64,000 nt of DNA, from NCBI GenBank assembly GCA_902785785.1, contig CADAAA010000008.1:39669-103668 (forward strand). Direction: 5' to 3'. This DNA is from an uncultured Bacteroidia bacterium. Lineage in GTDB: Bacteria; Bacteroidota; Bacteroidia; Bacteroidales; UBA932. A program made the position numbers and the translations under genes. Positions 46,424 to 55,447 of this stretch are shown here, piece by piece. Within the stretch, counting starts at the first letter, position 1; each line of letters starts with the position of its first letter. Below the pieces are notes generated by a model. That model did not search any database, had not been told where the DNA came from, and saw only the letters and a list, made by a program, of their open reading frames with translations.

Positions 46424-47851
46424 TTATTTGTCTACAGGCACAAGCATCTTACTGATATCGGTGATGTACTGCTTGAAGCTCTTGTCCGTGGACATCAAAT
46501 CCGAAACAGTAGTACATGCATGCAGCACTGTAGCGTGGTCCTTTCCTCCCAGCTCTGCGCCTATGGTCGCGAGGGAACAATTGTCGATGAGGTTGCGGCT
46601 CAGATACATTGCGATCTGCCTGGCCTGGACTATCTGACGCTTGCGCGACTTGGAGAGAAGCGTGTCGCGGGTGATATTGAAATACTCGCATACTACGCTC
46701 TGCACCCTGTCGATGGTGACGCCTTCCTTCTCCGTTCCTACGATCTTCTCCGTAATGTTCAGTACAAGGTCGATGGTCGCCTCTCGGTGCGTGAGGGTGG
46801 CGTGGGCTATCAGGGAGATGAGGGCTCCCTCAAGCTCGCGGAAATTGGACTTCACGCGCGTAGCCAGGCACTCGAGAACCTTGTCGTCTATGGCGACTCC
46901 CTCCCTGAAGGCGCGGGCCTTGAGCATGGCGAGCCTGGTAGCATAGTCCGGGCGCGTGAGCTCGGCCGAGAGTCCCCACTTGAAGCGCGACAGCAGCCGC
47001 TCCTCGAAGTTCTGAAGATCCACAGGAGCACGGTCCGACGTGAAGATCAGCTGCTTGCCAGTCTGGTGCAGATGGTTGAAGATATTGAAGAAAGCGTTCT
47101 GCGACCCCTGGCCGATAAGGTCCTGGATGTCGTCCACGATGAGGACATCCATCTTCATATAATAGGCAAGGAAGTCGGTGAGCTTGTTGCGGACGTTGAC
47201 GGCGTCCATGTACTGGGTCTTGAATTCGTTGCCGGTGACGTAGAGCACCACGAGCTCCGGATACTTCTCCTTGATCGCTATGCCGATGGCCTGGGCGATA
47301 TGGGTCTTGCCAAGGCCCGGACCTCCGAAGAGGAACAGGGGGTTGAACGGAGTCTTGCCCGGAGCGGCGGAGATGTTGAGCCCCGCAGTGACGCCCATCT
47401 TGTTGCACTCCCCTTCCACGAGATTGCCGAAGCAGTAAACGGGATTGAGGCGGGGATTGACCTTGACCTTCTGGAGGCCGGGATAGACGAGCGGACCGGG
47501 ATTGTTCGCGGGATTGTACGTACTGACCGAAACGGTGCGGTTGACCGGGGGCAGGCCCTGTGATGCGGGATAACGCATGGGCTGCTCGGCCTTGACGGGA
47601 TGCACGAGGTACACCAGGCGCGCATCGGCGCCGATAACCCTCTTGAGAGTCTTCTTGATGATGTCAAGATAGGCTCCTTCGAGGTACTCGCGGAAGAAGT
47701 CCGTCGGCACTTCGACCGTCAATGTGGAATCAAGCATCGACACGGGCCTGATCGGTTTGAACCAGGTCTCGAACTTCTGTGGCTCAATCAGCTGCTCGAT
47801 GATGCGCAGGCAATTGTTCCAGACGTCGATATGTCTATCTTGAATTTGCAT
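46424..47851 (-). CDS. dnaA: Chromosomal replication initiator DnaA
   Basis: The 475-residue protein has the N-terminal domain I (WNNCLRIIEQLIEPQKFETWFKPI), the AAA+ core with Walker A FGGPGLGKTH and Walker B VLIVDDIQ, and a C-terminal DNA-binding domain with GGKDHATVLHACTTV that recognises DnaA boxes. The ATG at 47851 is used because the alignment-like start MQIQDRHIDVWNNC lies there; the longer frame adds an unlikely leader. A weak CAATTTTG (-7-like) is about 20 nt upstream. Confidence 0.97.
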   Translation of the reverse strand: MQIQDRHIDVWNNCLRIIEQLIEPQKFETWFKPIRPVSMLDSTLTVEVPTDFFREYLEGAYLDIIKKTLKRVIGADARLVYLVHPVKAEQPMRYPASQGLPPVNRTVSVSTYNPANNPGPLVYPGLQKVKVNPRLNPVYCFGNLVEGECNKMGVTAGLNISAAPGKTPFNPLFLFGGPGLGKTHIAQAIGIAIKEKYPELVVLYVTGNEFKTQYMDAVNVRNKLTDFLAYYMKMDVLIVDDIQDLIGQGSQNAFFNIFNHLHQTGKQLIFTSDRAPVDLQNFEERLLSRFKWGLSAELTRPDYATRLAMLKARAFREGVAIDDKVLECLATRVKSNFRELEGALISLIAHATLTHREATIDLVLNITEKIVGTEKEGVTIDRVQSVVCEYFNITRDTLLSKSRKRQIVQARQIAMYLSRNLIDNCSLATIGAELGGKDHATVLHACTTVSDLMSTDKSFKQYITDISKMLVPVDK

Positions 47852-48076
47852 TGTGGTCTTGTTCGTGAATGCAAAATTGGGTGAAAAAAAGTTCATAAAA
47901 AACCTTTTTCACTATTGTATGTAAAAAATATTTTCCGTATATAAGCATTTAGGAGAGGGCTAAATGCTTAATCTTTAAAGAGCGGATTTTCAGATATTTA
48001 AAAACGCTCCTTTTCGTAAACGATTGATTTTCGGACGCATCTTTATTTAGATTAATTCTAAATTAGAGGCGAATCC
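47852..48076. other. AT-rich intergenic region upstream of dnaA with inverted repeats
   Basis: This 225-bp stretch lies between the amidase stop and the dnaA start, both on the minus strand. It holds a perfect 11-bp inverted repeat (47942-47952 with 47960-47970, 7-nt loop) and a weaker one (47977-47984 with 48005-48013, one bulge). It is AT-rich, but no TTATCCACA-type DnaA box was found, so it cannot be called oriC. Confidence 0.6.
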
Positions 48077-49210
48077 TCATTTGACGCGCGTGCAGCCGTT
48101 GTCATCTACCTTTACGAGGAAAGCGTCGGGATATTTCGCCTTGATTTTCCTATAATCTTCGCGCGCTTTTCCGAGGTCTTCCGACACCCCTATGACATAC
48201 TTGTTGAGAGTCGGAGTGCTGACGCATCTGGGCTCGTATCCCAGGAAATATCTATCCTTGGGATCCATGTTTTTCCTGGTGGCCAGGACCTGGGTACCGT
48301 ACCACACTTCGGAGGACGGGGCGGGAGCGGCGGAAACCTTTTCCGCTGCGGGATCCGGCTGCGAAGGCTCGGCCTCCTTTCCGGCACCGACGCTCTCGTC
48401 ATACAACTTCTTATATTCCGTAAAAGCCTCCGCGAGCCTTTGGGCTATCCTGTCAAGATTCCTGGAAGAACGGAGCGCCTCAAGGTCCGTCGGATTTGAA
48501 ATGAAGCCAAGCTCCAGGAGGGCCGCCGGCATAGAAGCGAGACGCAGCACGGCGAAATTGTTCTGGCTGATGCCGTTGCTTTTACGGATGGGGCCTCCCG
48601 CCAGCTTCTTGTCAACAAGCTGGGCGAAAAGTATGCTCTGCTCGCGGTATGCGTTGGTCATGAGATGGAGGAATATGTCCGACTCCGGGTCCTTCGGATC
48701 GAATCCCTGGTAAGTCGTCGAATAGTCGTCCTCCAACAAGATAACGCTGTTCTCCCTCTGGACCACGTCCATATTCATGGCATAGGTATCCTTGTTCTTA
48801 TCGGTAGAGGGGCCGAGGAGATGCACGGAATAGCCGTTGGGTGATGTCTTCTCGCTGGAGTTGATATGTACCGAGATGAAGAAATCAGCATTGTTGTTGG
48901 TCGCAAACTTGGCCCTGTCGATGAGGGGAACGAACACTTCGTCCTTTTCGCGGGTCATGAGGACCTTGACGCCTGGATTGAGGTCCTCTATCTTTTTCTT
49001 AAGGAGCTTGGATATCTCGAGCGTAAGCCTTTTCTCATATGTCTTCCTGTCCTTGCTTATGGCTCCGGCGTCCTTCCCGCCGTGACCGGGATCTATGACG
49101 ACGGTGCGCAATCCCAGCGCTCCGGAGTCCTGGGCGGAAGCCCGCTGGAGACCGCAGGAAAAGCCTGAGGCAAGGATTGCGGCACAGTATATGATAGCTT
49201 TCAAATTCAT
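48077..49210 (-). CDS. N-acetylmuramoyl-L-alanine amidase (Amidase_3), secreted
   Basis: The 377-residue enzyme cleaves the stem peptide from peptidoglycan during cell separation. A signal peptide (about residues 1-26) precedes the Amidase_3 domain, with VVIDPGHGGKDAG (zinc His), a mid-domain Glu, and SVHINS and LLELGFISN blocks. The C-terminal 70 residues after an Ala/Pro-rich linker resemble a SPOR-like septal peptidoglycan-binding domain. The ATG at 49210 starts the signal peptide; the longer frame is antisense to the LptD-like gene. Confidence 0.92.
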   Translation of the reverse strand: MNLKAIIYCAAILASGFSCGLQRASAQDSGALGLRTVVIDPGHGGKDAGAISKDRKTYEKRLTLEISKLLKKKIEDLNPGVKVLMTREKDEVFVPLIDRAKFATNNNADFFISVHINSSEKTSPNGYSVHLLGPSTDKNKDTYAMNMDVVQRENSVILLEDDYSTTYQGFDPKDPESDIFLHLMTNAYREQSILFAQLVDKKLAGGPIRKSNGISQNNFAVLRLASMPAALLELGFISNPTDLEALRSSRNLDRIAQRLAEAFTEYKKLYDESVGAGKEAEPSQPDPAAEKVSAAPAPSSEVWYGTQVLATRKNMDPKDRYFLGYEPRCVSTPTLNKYVIGVSEDLGKAREDYRKIKAKYPDAFLVKVDDNGCTRVK

Positions 49211-49242
49211 CTTCGGACTTTGGTAAACTTGGAAATAAGTCT

Positions 49243-49250
49243 TACATTTG
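49243..49250 (+). promoter_or_regulatory. -7 box upstream of LptD-like gene
   Basis: TACATTTG fits TAnnTTTG and lies 25 nt before the preferred TTG start at 49275. A second, imperfect TACTTTG follows at 49251. Confidence 0.5.
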
Positions 49251-49274
49251 TACTTTGCAAATTTAGGAAAAAAA

Positions 49275-52016
49275 TTGCGTTCAAAGAACATCATATACTT
49301 GTTTGTGACGTTTTTGCTCGTCCTTTTGAGCAGTACCGTCCTTCCGGCCCAGAACGACCGCCGGTCCCGCCGCCAGGCAAGGCGCGCGAGCCGTACGGAG
49401 ACGGTCGCTATGCCGGAGTCTTTGGCGCTTGATTCCCTTGACACCATAGCCCTCGATTCCCTTGCATTCAGCAGGGACTCCCTCCACAGGGCCGATTCAC
49501 TCCACAGGGCAGATTCCCTTTCACTCCTTGGCAAGAGTTCCCTGGACCAGCCGGCTTTCTCCGGCGCGAAGGATTCCATCATCGAGGTGTTCACCGACGG
49601 TAAACGCATGGTATACTACTACGGAGATGTCAAGGTCACCTACCAGAACATGGAGCTGACCGCCGCTTACATGGAGTATGACATGACCACGGGCGAAGTC
49701 TTTGCGCAAGGCGTACAGGATCCTGAGACAGGAGAATGGAGCGGCCTCCCCGTCATGAAACAGGGCAAGGACCAGTATGAGATGGAGAAAGTGAGGTACA
49801 ACTTCAATTCGAAGAAGGCCCGCATCACCAACATGACCACCACAGACGATGAGGGTATCCTTCACGGACGGAACATCAAGATGATGCCTGACAGGTCCAT
49901 CAACATCACCAACGGCCAGTACACCGTCTGCGATGCGGATGAGCCGCACTACTATCTCTCCCTCAGTTCGGCAAAAGTCATCACCAAACCCACGCAGAAG
50001 ACAGTCTTCGGTCCGGCCCATCCCGTGATCGAAGGTGTCCACCTCCCCATAGCCCTCCCCTTCGGATTCATCCCGAAGAAGCCGCAGCGCGCCACCGGAA
50101 TGCTCATGCCGACTTTCGGCGAGGAGCAGGCCCGAGGCTTCTACGCGCGCGACGCGGGTATGTATTTCGTATTCGGTGACTACCTCGACCTTTCGGTTAC
50201 CGGAGATGTCTATACCCTCGGCTCGTGGGCTTTGGACGTCAACTCCAGGTACAAAGTGAACTACAAGTTCAACGGCAGTTTCTCGGCCACGTATTCGAAC
50301 GACCAGAAAGGAGAGAGGGGCAGCAGCGACTTTTTCCAGAGCCGCAACTTCGGATTGAAATGGTCGCATACGCAGGATCCCAAGGCACATCCCGGCCAGA
50401 CATTCTCGGCGTCAGTCAATTTCTCCAGCCCGTCGAACAGCAAGTACAACTCCCGCTCGGTAAACGAAGCGCTACAGAACCAGGTATCCTCATCCATCTC
50501 GTTCTCCAGGAACTGGAACGGAAAGGTCAACCTCTCGATCAACGCGCTGCACAGCCAGAACTCCAGGGACAGTTCGTATACGTTCACGCTCCCTAACGTC
50601 ACCTTCTCAATCAGCACGTTCTACCCTTTCAAGCAGAAGAACAGGGTCGGCAAGGAAAAGGCATACGAGAAGATATCCTTTGGATACGCCACTTCGCTTC
50701 AGAACAAGATCAACTTCAAGGCCTCGGAGTTCGGTCAGGAAGGTTTCCTGAACCGTTTCCAGAACGGCATGACGCACAACTTCTCCATCGGGCTTCCGTC
50801 CTTCACTCTGTTGAACTACCTGAATTTCAACCCCTCGGTATCGTACGGGCAGAACTGGTTCTTCAAGAAGTCGGAGTACGAATACAATCCAGAGACCGAC
50901 CAGGTGGAAAGGGTTGAGGGCAAGCAGTTCGGCACCCTTGGCATCACACAGACGTATTCGGGCGGAATCTCCATGAGCACTCGTCTGTACGGTATGTTCA
51001 ATTTCGGCAAGTATCACCGGATACAGGCTATCCGCCATGTCATCTCCCCGAGCGTGAGCATGTCTTTCAGCCCTGACCTCGGCAAGGCATTCAACGGCTA
51101 CCGCACCCTTCACTATACAGACAGGAACGGACAGGAGATGGACTACGAATACAACATCTATTCGGGACAGATGTACTCCCCACCCGGTAAGGGACGCGGA
51201 GCCAACGCCAGTTTCTCCATCGCCAACAACCTTGAAGCCAAGGTCCGCGATTTCGCCGACACGACCGGCAACGGATCCAAGAAAGTCAAGCTGCTGGACC
51301 AGCTGAACCTGAACGGATCGTACAATTTCCTGGCGGACTCGTTGAAACTGAGCAACATAGGCGTAACGATGTCCACTTCCATATTCGGAAAACTCAGTGT
51401 GAGTGCCAATGCCAACTTCGACCCCTATGCCATCAATGAGAGGGGCCAGAAAATCAACAAGTTCAATGTCCAGGTAGATCCCGCACATCTCATGCGCCTG
51501 ACGAACGCCAGCGCTTCGATGTCGTATTCATTGACAGGAAAAGGTTCCATGAACGGCGATGACGGCAGGAATGGTGCGGCGACGGATTACTACCAGAGGA
51601 TATACTATCATCCGGTCACCGGAGAGTACATCCCCGGGGGATGGCTGTACTATACCAATCCCAACAGTCCCTGGTCCCTGAATTTCAGTTATTCCTTCAG
51701 TTATTCCAAATCCTATGCGTATACCAACGAGCAACTGACTGTCAAGAACAGGTATACGCAGACGCTCAGCCTTTCAGGAAATCTCAAGCTCACGCCGAAG
51801 CTAGCGATCACTGCGAGTTCGGGCTTCGACCTCATGGCCCTGAAGATCACTACGACGCAATTCAGCGCTACATACGACCTGCACTGCTTCAACATAGCCG
51901 TCTCATGGGTGCCGACCGGCCAGTGGAAGTCCTACAGCTTCCGCATAGCCGCCAACTCCTCCACCCTTTCCGACCTGCTGAGGTTCAAGAAGAGCAGCAG
52001 CTATTGGGATAATTAG
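49275..52016 (+). CDS. lptD: LptD-like outer-membrane LPS assembly protein
   Basis: The protein of about 913 residues has a signal peptide (IIYLFVTFLLVLLSS then VLPAQ) and a disordered Ser/Asp/Leu-rich region with a tandem DSLHRA repeat. An OstA-like beta-jellyroll follows (VFTDGKRMVYYYGDVKVTYQNMEL), then a long barrel with many alternating strands and a final aromatic stretch ending SSYWDN. LptD inserts LPS into the outer leaflet. No ATG begins the frame. TTG at 49275 is preferred because another TTG at 49248 falls within the promoter; the exact start is uncertain. The usual LptD Cys pairs are not evident. Confidence 0.82.
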   Translation: MRSKNIIYLFVTFLLVLLSSTVLPAQNDRRSRRQARRASRTETVAMPESLALDSLDTIALDSLAFSRDSLHRADSLHRADSLSLLGKSSLDQPAFSGAKDSIIEVFTDGKRMVYYYGDVKVTYQNMELTAAYMEYDMTTGEVFAQGVQDPETGEWSGLPVMKQGKDQYEMEKVRYNFNSKKARITNMTTTDDEGILHGRNIKMMPDRSINITNGQYTVCDADEPHYYLSLSSAKVITKPTQKTVFGPAHPVIEGVHLPIALPFGFIPKKPQRATGMLMPTFGEEQARGFYARDAGMYFVFGDYLDLSVTGDVYTLGSWALDVNSRYKVNYKFNGSFSATYSNDQKGERGSSDFFQSRNFGLKWSHTQDPKAHPGQTFSASVNFSSPSNSKYNSRSVNEALQNQVSSSISFSRNWNGKVNLSINALHSQNSRDSSYTFTLPNVTFSISTFYPFKQKNRVGKEKAYEKISFGYATSLQNKINFKASEFGQEGFLNRFQNGMTHNFSIGLPSFTLLNYLNFNPSVSYGQNWFFKKSEYEYNPETDQVERVEGKQFGTLGITQTYSGGISMSTRLYGMFNFGKYHRIQAIRHVISPSVSMSFSPDLGKAFNGYRTLHYTDRNGQEMDYEYNIYSGQMYSPPGKGRGANASFSIANNLEAKVRDFADTTGNGSKKVKLLDQLNLNGSYNFLADSLKLSNIGVTMSTSIFGKLSVSANANFDPYAINERGQKINKFNVQVDPAHLMRLTNASASMSYSLTGKGSMNGDDGRNGAATDYYQRIYYHPVTGEYIPGGWLYYTNPNSPWSLNFSYSFSYSKSYAYTNEQLTVKNRYTQTLSLSGNLKLTPKLAITASSGFDLMALKITTTQFSATYDLHCFNIAVSWVPTGQWKSYSFRIAANSSTLSDLLRFKKSSSYWDN

Positions 52017-52026
52017 TTTTTTTCGC

Positions 52027-52080
52027 TATCTTTGCACTTGAAATCTTCAAGTGCCGTCCTTTATTTCGGACGCCTTTTTA
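52027..52080 (+). promoter_or_regulatory. rho promoter and leader with operator-like palindrome and terminator-like hairpin
   Basis: TATCTTTG (52027-52034) is the -7 box. A 9-bp inverted repeat with a 3-nt centre (52034-52042 with 52046-52054) covers the likely transcription start. A second 5-bp stem (52055-52059 with 52068-52072) is followed by CC and a T5 run, like a weak intrinsic terminator. The arrangement suggests feedback control of rho. Confidence 0.5.
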
Positions 52081-52098
52081 TCCTACAAAATCAAAATA

Positions 52099-53907
52099 AT
52101 GCCACACACTCTGTTTGAACTGAGTACCATGACCAGAGAGCAGCTTGAATCTATCGCTGCCGAGCATGGAGTAAAGAATGTAAAGAAAATGGACATGGAG
52201 CCCCTCGCCTTCGCCATCCTGGACGCCGAGGCCAAGGAGGAGTCCCTCAAGCCCGTTCCCGATAAGCCCAAGGCCAAGAGAGGCCGTCCCAAGAAAGAAT
52301 CCCCTTCAGCCTCCAAGGCCGCTCCAGAGGCCGTAAAACCGGCTTCTGAAGCCAAGCCGGACGAAGCGCCCAAGGCTGCCGGCAAGAAGGCCAAGACCAA
52401 GGCCGCTCCGGCCAAGGAGGCCGAGGCCAAGGCTGCGCCTGCCGAGGCTGCTCCCGCGGAGCAGGCCCCTGCGGCCGCAGACAAGCCGAAGACCAAGCGC
52501 GGCCGTCCCAAGAAGGCCGAGCAGCCGGCGGCTGCCGAGCCCGCAGCATCCGAAACTCCTGCACCCGAAACCACAAATGCTCCCGCTCCTGAAGAGAAGG
52601 AGAACAAGGGCGAGCAGCAGCAAGGCCAGCGCAAGCAGCCCCAGCAGGGCCAGGGATTCCAGCAGAACGGTCAGGCCCAGAACGGCCAGCAGAAGCGTCC
52701 CCAGCAGCAGCCCCAACAGCAGCAGAGGCCCCAGAAGCAGGTCATTGAGTTCGAAGGCACCGTAGAAGCAACGGGCGTGCTCGAGATCATGCCGGACGGT
52801 TACGGATTCCTCCGCTCGTCCGATTACAACTACCTGAACTCCCCCGACGACATCTATGTCTCCCAAAACCAGATCAAGGCCAATGCCCTAAAGTCCGGAG
52901 ACACTGTCACCGGAGAGATCCGTCCTCCCAAGGAGGGAGACAAGTATTTCCCGCTCGTGCGGATCAAGTACATCAACGGCCGCACCCCGGAGTTCATCCG
53001 CGACCGCGTGCCTTTCGACTTCCTCACTCCCCTCTTCCCGGACGAGAAATTCAACCTCACCGGAGGCCGTTCAGGCCGTGACATTTCCTGCCGCATCGTC
53101 GACATGTTCGCCCCTATCGGCAAGGGCCAGCGCGGCCTCATCGTCGCCCAGCCGAAGACCGGTAAGACCATGCTCCTCAAGAGCATAGCCAACGCCATCG
53201 CCGAGAATCACCCCGAGGTATACGAGATCGTGCTCCTCATCGACGAGCGTCCCGAGGAGGTCACCGACATGCAGCGCAGCGTCCGTGCCGAGGTCGTCGC
53301 CTCGACCTTCGACGAGCCCGCTGAGCGTCATGTCAAGGTAGCCAACATGGTCATCGAGAAGTCCCGCAGGCTTGTCGAGTGCGGGCACGACGTAGTGATC
53401 CTGCTCGACTCCATCACCAGGCTTGCCCGTGCATACAATACCGTTCAGCCGGCTTCCGGAAAGGTTCTTTCCGGCGGCGTGGACGCCAACGCCCTGCAGA
53501 AGCCCAAGCGCTTCTTCGGCGCGGCCCGCAACATCGAAGGCGGCGGTTCTCTCACCATCATCGCCACGGCCCTCACCGAGACCGGATCCAAGATGGACGA
53601 CGTCATCTTCGAGGAGTTCAAGGGTACCGGCAACATGGAGCTCCAGCTCGACCGCAACCTCTCCAACAGGCGCATCTTCCCTTCTGTCAACGTGCTTCTC
53701 TCAGGCACCCGCCGCGACGACCTGCTCCTTGACAAGGGCACCGGCAGCCGCATCTGGATACTCCGCAAGCTCCTCGCCGACATGACCCCCATCGAGGCGA
53801 TGAACTTCATGCTCCAGCTGATGGACGAGTACAAGACCAACGAAGACCTCCTGGACAACATGAACAAGGTCAATCCCCGGGAGGCCAAGTATTACGATAC
53901 CTATTAG
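52099..53907 (+). CDS. rho: Transcription termination factor Rho with long disordered N-terminal insertion
   Basis: The 602-residue hexameric RNA helicase terminates transcription. Residues 1-45 form the usual N-terminal helical domain. Residues about 55-215 are low complexity: two AT-hook-like repeats KRGRPKK, an Ala/Lys/Pro/Glu stretch, then a Gln/Asn-rich tract. The cold-shock RNA-binding domain follows ([15 protein letters not shown]), then the ATPase with QPKTGKT Walker [14 protein letters not shown] and the bicyclomycin-region [12 protein letters not shown]. Large disordered insertions are known in Bacteroidetes Rho and have been tied to condensate formation in Bacteroides. The ATG at 52099 starts the conserved domain. 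Confidence 0.97.
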   Translation: MPHTLFELSTMTREQLESIAAEHGVKNVKKMDMEPLAFAILDAEAKEESLKPVPDKPKAKRGRPKKESPSASKAAPEAVKPASEAKPDEAPKAAGKKAKTKAAPAKEAEAKAAPAEAAPAEQAPAAADKPKTKRGRPKKAEQPAAAEPAASETPAPETTNAPAPEEKENKGEQQQGQRKQPQQGQGFQQNGQAQNGQQKRPQQQPQQQQRPQKQVIEFEGTVEATGVLEIMPDGYGFLRSSDYNYLNSPDDIYVSQNQIKANALKSGDTVTGEIRPPKEGDKYFPLVRIKYINGRTPEFIRDRVPFDFLTPLFPDEKFNLTGGRSGRDISCRIVDMFAPIGKGQRGLIVAQPKTGKTMLLKSIANAIAENHPEVYEIVLLIDERPEEVTDMQRSVRAEVVASTFDEPAERHVKVANMVIEKSRRLVECGHDVVILLDSITRLARAYNTVQPASGKVLSGGVDANALQKPKRFFGAARNIEGGGSLTIIATALTETGSKMDDVIFEEFKGTGNMELQLDRNLSNRRIFPSVNVLLSGTRRDDLLLDKGTGSRIWILRKLLADMTPIEAMNFMLQLMDEYKTNEDLLDNMNKVNPREAKYYDTY

Positions 53908-53913
53908 TCCGTA

Positions 53914-54408
53914 ATGACGCTTCCGGAGTCTTTCGATCCAGCCGAGCGCGGAGAACGCGCGAAGGATTGTTTCCTTCAGGGCTATAATTGCTGCCAGGCC
54001 GTCCTGCTGGCTTTCGCGGACATACTTGGAGCTGAAGGTCTTGCTGACGAAGACTTGCTCAAGACGATCGGATCGGGTTTCGGAGGCGGTTTTGCGCGCA
54101 TGCGCGAAGTTTGCGGCAGTTTCAGCGGCTGCACGATCATGGCCGGATTCATCCGCCCGGCGGTCACGCCGGGGCTGGAGGAGCGCAAGGCAAACTATGC
54201 GCTCGTGCAGGAGATGGCCGCCGCATTCCGCGAGCGCAACGGCGGCAGCATCGTCTGCGGCGAGTTGCTCGGCCTGCGCGGGCACAAGCCTGAAGGTCCC
54301 ACACCGTCCGAACGTACAGAGGAGTTTTACCGGAAACGTCCCTGCCCCGAGATCATCAGGAATGCAGCGATCATCGTTGCGGAGAAAATGAAAGAAGCAG
54401 CCCTTTGA
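53914..54408 (+). CDS. C_GCAxxG_C_C-family redox-like protein
   Basis: The 164-residue protein shows the conserved-cysteine pattern of this family: GYNCCQAVL near residue 27, GSGFGGGFARMREVCGSFSGC around 50-70, a CGELLG Cys, and a late CPEII Cys. The function is unknown; metal or cluster binding or redox transport is often suspected. It starts 6 nt after rho, and a terminator overlaps its 3' end. Confidence 0.85.
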   Translation: MTLPESFDPAERGERAKDCFLQGYNCCQAVLLAFADILGAEGLADEDLLKTIGSGFGGGFARMREVCGSFSGCTIMAGFIRPAVTPGLEERKANYALVQEMAAAFRERNGGSIVCGELLGLRGHKPEGPTPSERTEEFYRKRPCPEIIRNAAIIVAEKMKEAAL

Positions 54409-54428
54409 GGACTGCTTCTTCTCTTTTT
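54392..54428 (+). terminator. Intrinsic terminator after rho / C_GCAxxG_C_C unit
   Basis: A 9-bp stem (54392-54400 with 54412-54420) with an 11-nt loop containing the stop codon is followed by CTCTTTTT. Confidence 0.8.
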
Positions 54429-54445
54429 ATTGCTGACCTGACGGT

Positions 54446-55441
54446 TTAGAGAGCCTGTGCAACGGCGACGGCGACAGCAACGGTAGCGCCGACCATAGGG
54501 TTGTTGCCCATGCCCATGAAGCCCATCATCTCGACGTGGGCAGGAACGGAGGACGAGCCTGCGAACTGAGCGTCGGAGTGCATGCGGCCAAGGGTATCGG
54601 TCATACCATAGGAGGCGGGACCGGCAGCCATGTTGTCCGGATGGAGGGTACGGCCGGTACCACCGCCGGAAGCCACGGAGAAGTACTTCTTGCCCGCGAG
54701 AACACGCTCTTTCTTATACGTGCCTGCAACAGGATGCTGGAAGCGGGTAGGGTTGGTGGAGTTGCCGGTGATGGAGATATCGACATTCTCCTTCCAGAGG
54801 ATGGCGACACCCTCGCGGACGTCGTTGGCACCGTAGCAGCGGACACCGCCACGGACACCGTCGGAATAACGCTTCTCGCTGACAACCTTCAGCTCACCGG
54901 TGCCATAGTCAAACTCGGTCTGAACATAGGTGAAACCGTTGATGCGGGAGATGATCTTGGCGGCGTCCTTGCCGAGGCCGTTGAGGATCACGCGAAGGGG
55001 CTTCTGGCGCACCTTGTTCGCCATTTCGGCGATCTTGATGGCGCCTTCGGCGGCTGCGTAGGACTCGTGGCCGGCGAGGAAGGCGAAGCACTCGGTCTCC
55101 TCGGAGAGGAGGCGGGCGGCGAGGTTGCCGTGGCCGAGGCCGACCTTGCGGTCGTCAGCGACGGAACCGGGGATGCAGAAGGCCTGGAGGCCCTCACCGA
55201 TGGCCTCGGCGGCCTCGGCGGCGGTCTTGACGCCCTTCTTGATAGCGATGGCGGCTCCTACCACATAAGCCCACTTCGCATTCTCGAAGCAGATCTTCTG
55301 AGTGTCCTCGCACATCTTGTACGGGTCGATACCCTTGGCATCGCAGATGGCCTTGGCCTCATCGATGTCCTTGATACCGTATTTGTTGAGAGCTGCATTG
55401 ATCTGATCGATGCGACGCTCGTAGCTTTCGAAAAGTGCCAT
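54446..55441 (-). CDS. GGGtGRT protein (conserved, function unknown)
   Basis: The 331-residue protein carries the name-giving motif SGGGTGRTLHP near residue 270 and further conserved stretches AFLAGHESYAAAEGAIKIA and SDGVRGGVRCYGANDVREGV. No enzyme is established for the family. It is found next to a NifU-like protein, as here (6-nt gap), which suggests a shared role in iron-sulfur or sulfur chemistry; this is inference. It has no signal peptide and is rich in Gly and Ala. Confidence 0.88.
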   Translation of the reverse strand: MALFESYERRIDQINAALNKYGIKDIDEAKAICDAKGIDPYKMCEDTQKICFENAKWAYVVGAAIAIKKGVKTAAEAAEAIGEGLQAFCIPGSVADDRKVGLGHGNLAARLLSEETECFAFLAGHESYAAAEGAIKIAEMANKVRQKPLRVILNGLGKDAAKIISRINGFTYVQTEFDYGTGELKVVSEKRYSDGVRGGVRCYGANDVREGVAILWKENVDISITGNSTNPTRFQHPVAGTYKKERVLAGKKYFSVASGGGTGRTLHPDNMAAGPASYGMTDTLGRMHSDAQFAGSSSVPAHVEMMGFMGMGNNPMVGATVAVAVAVAQAL

Positions 55442-55447
55442 AGTCTC

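Noticed and set aside
47852-48076. oriC next to dnaA
   Set aside because: AT-rich with inverted repeats, but no DnaA-box cluster; whole-genome skew would be needed.
52083-52866. Minus-strand ORFs rich in Ala/Gly/Leu opposite the rho insertion
   Set aside because: They mirror the low-complexity Lys/Ala/Pro and Gln codons of rho.
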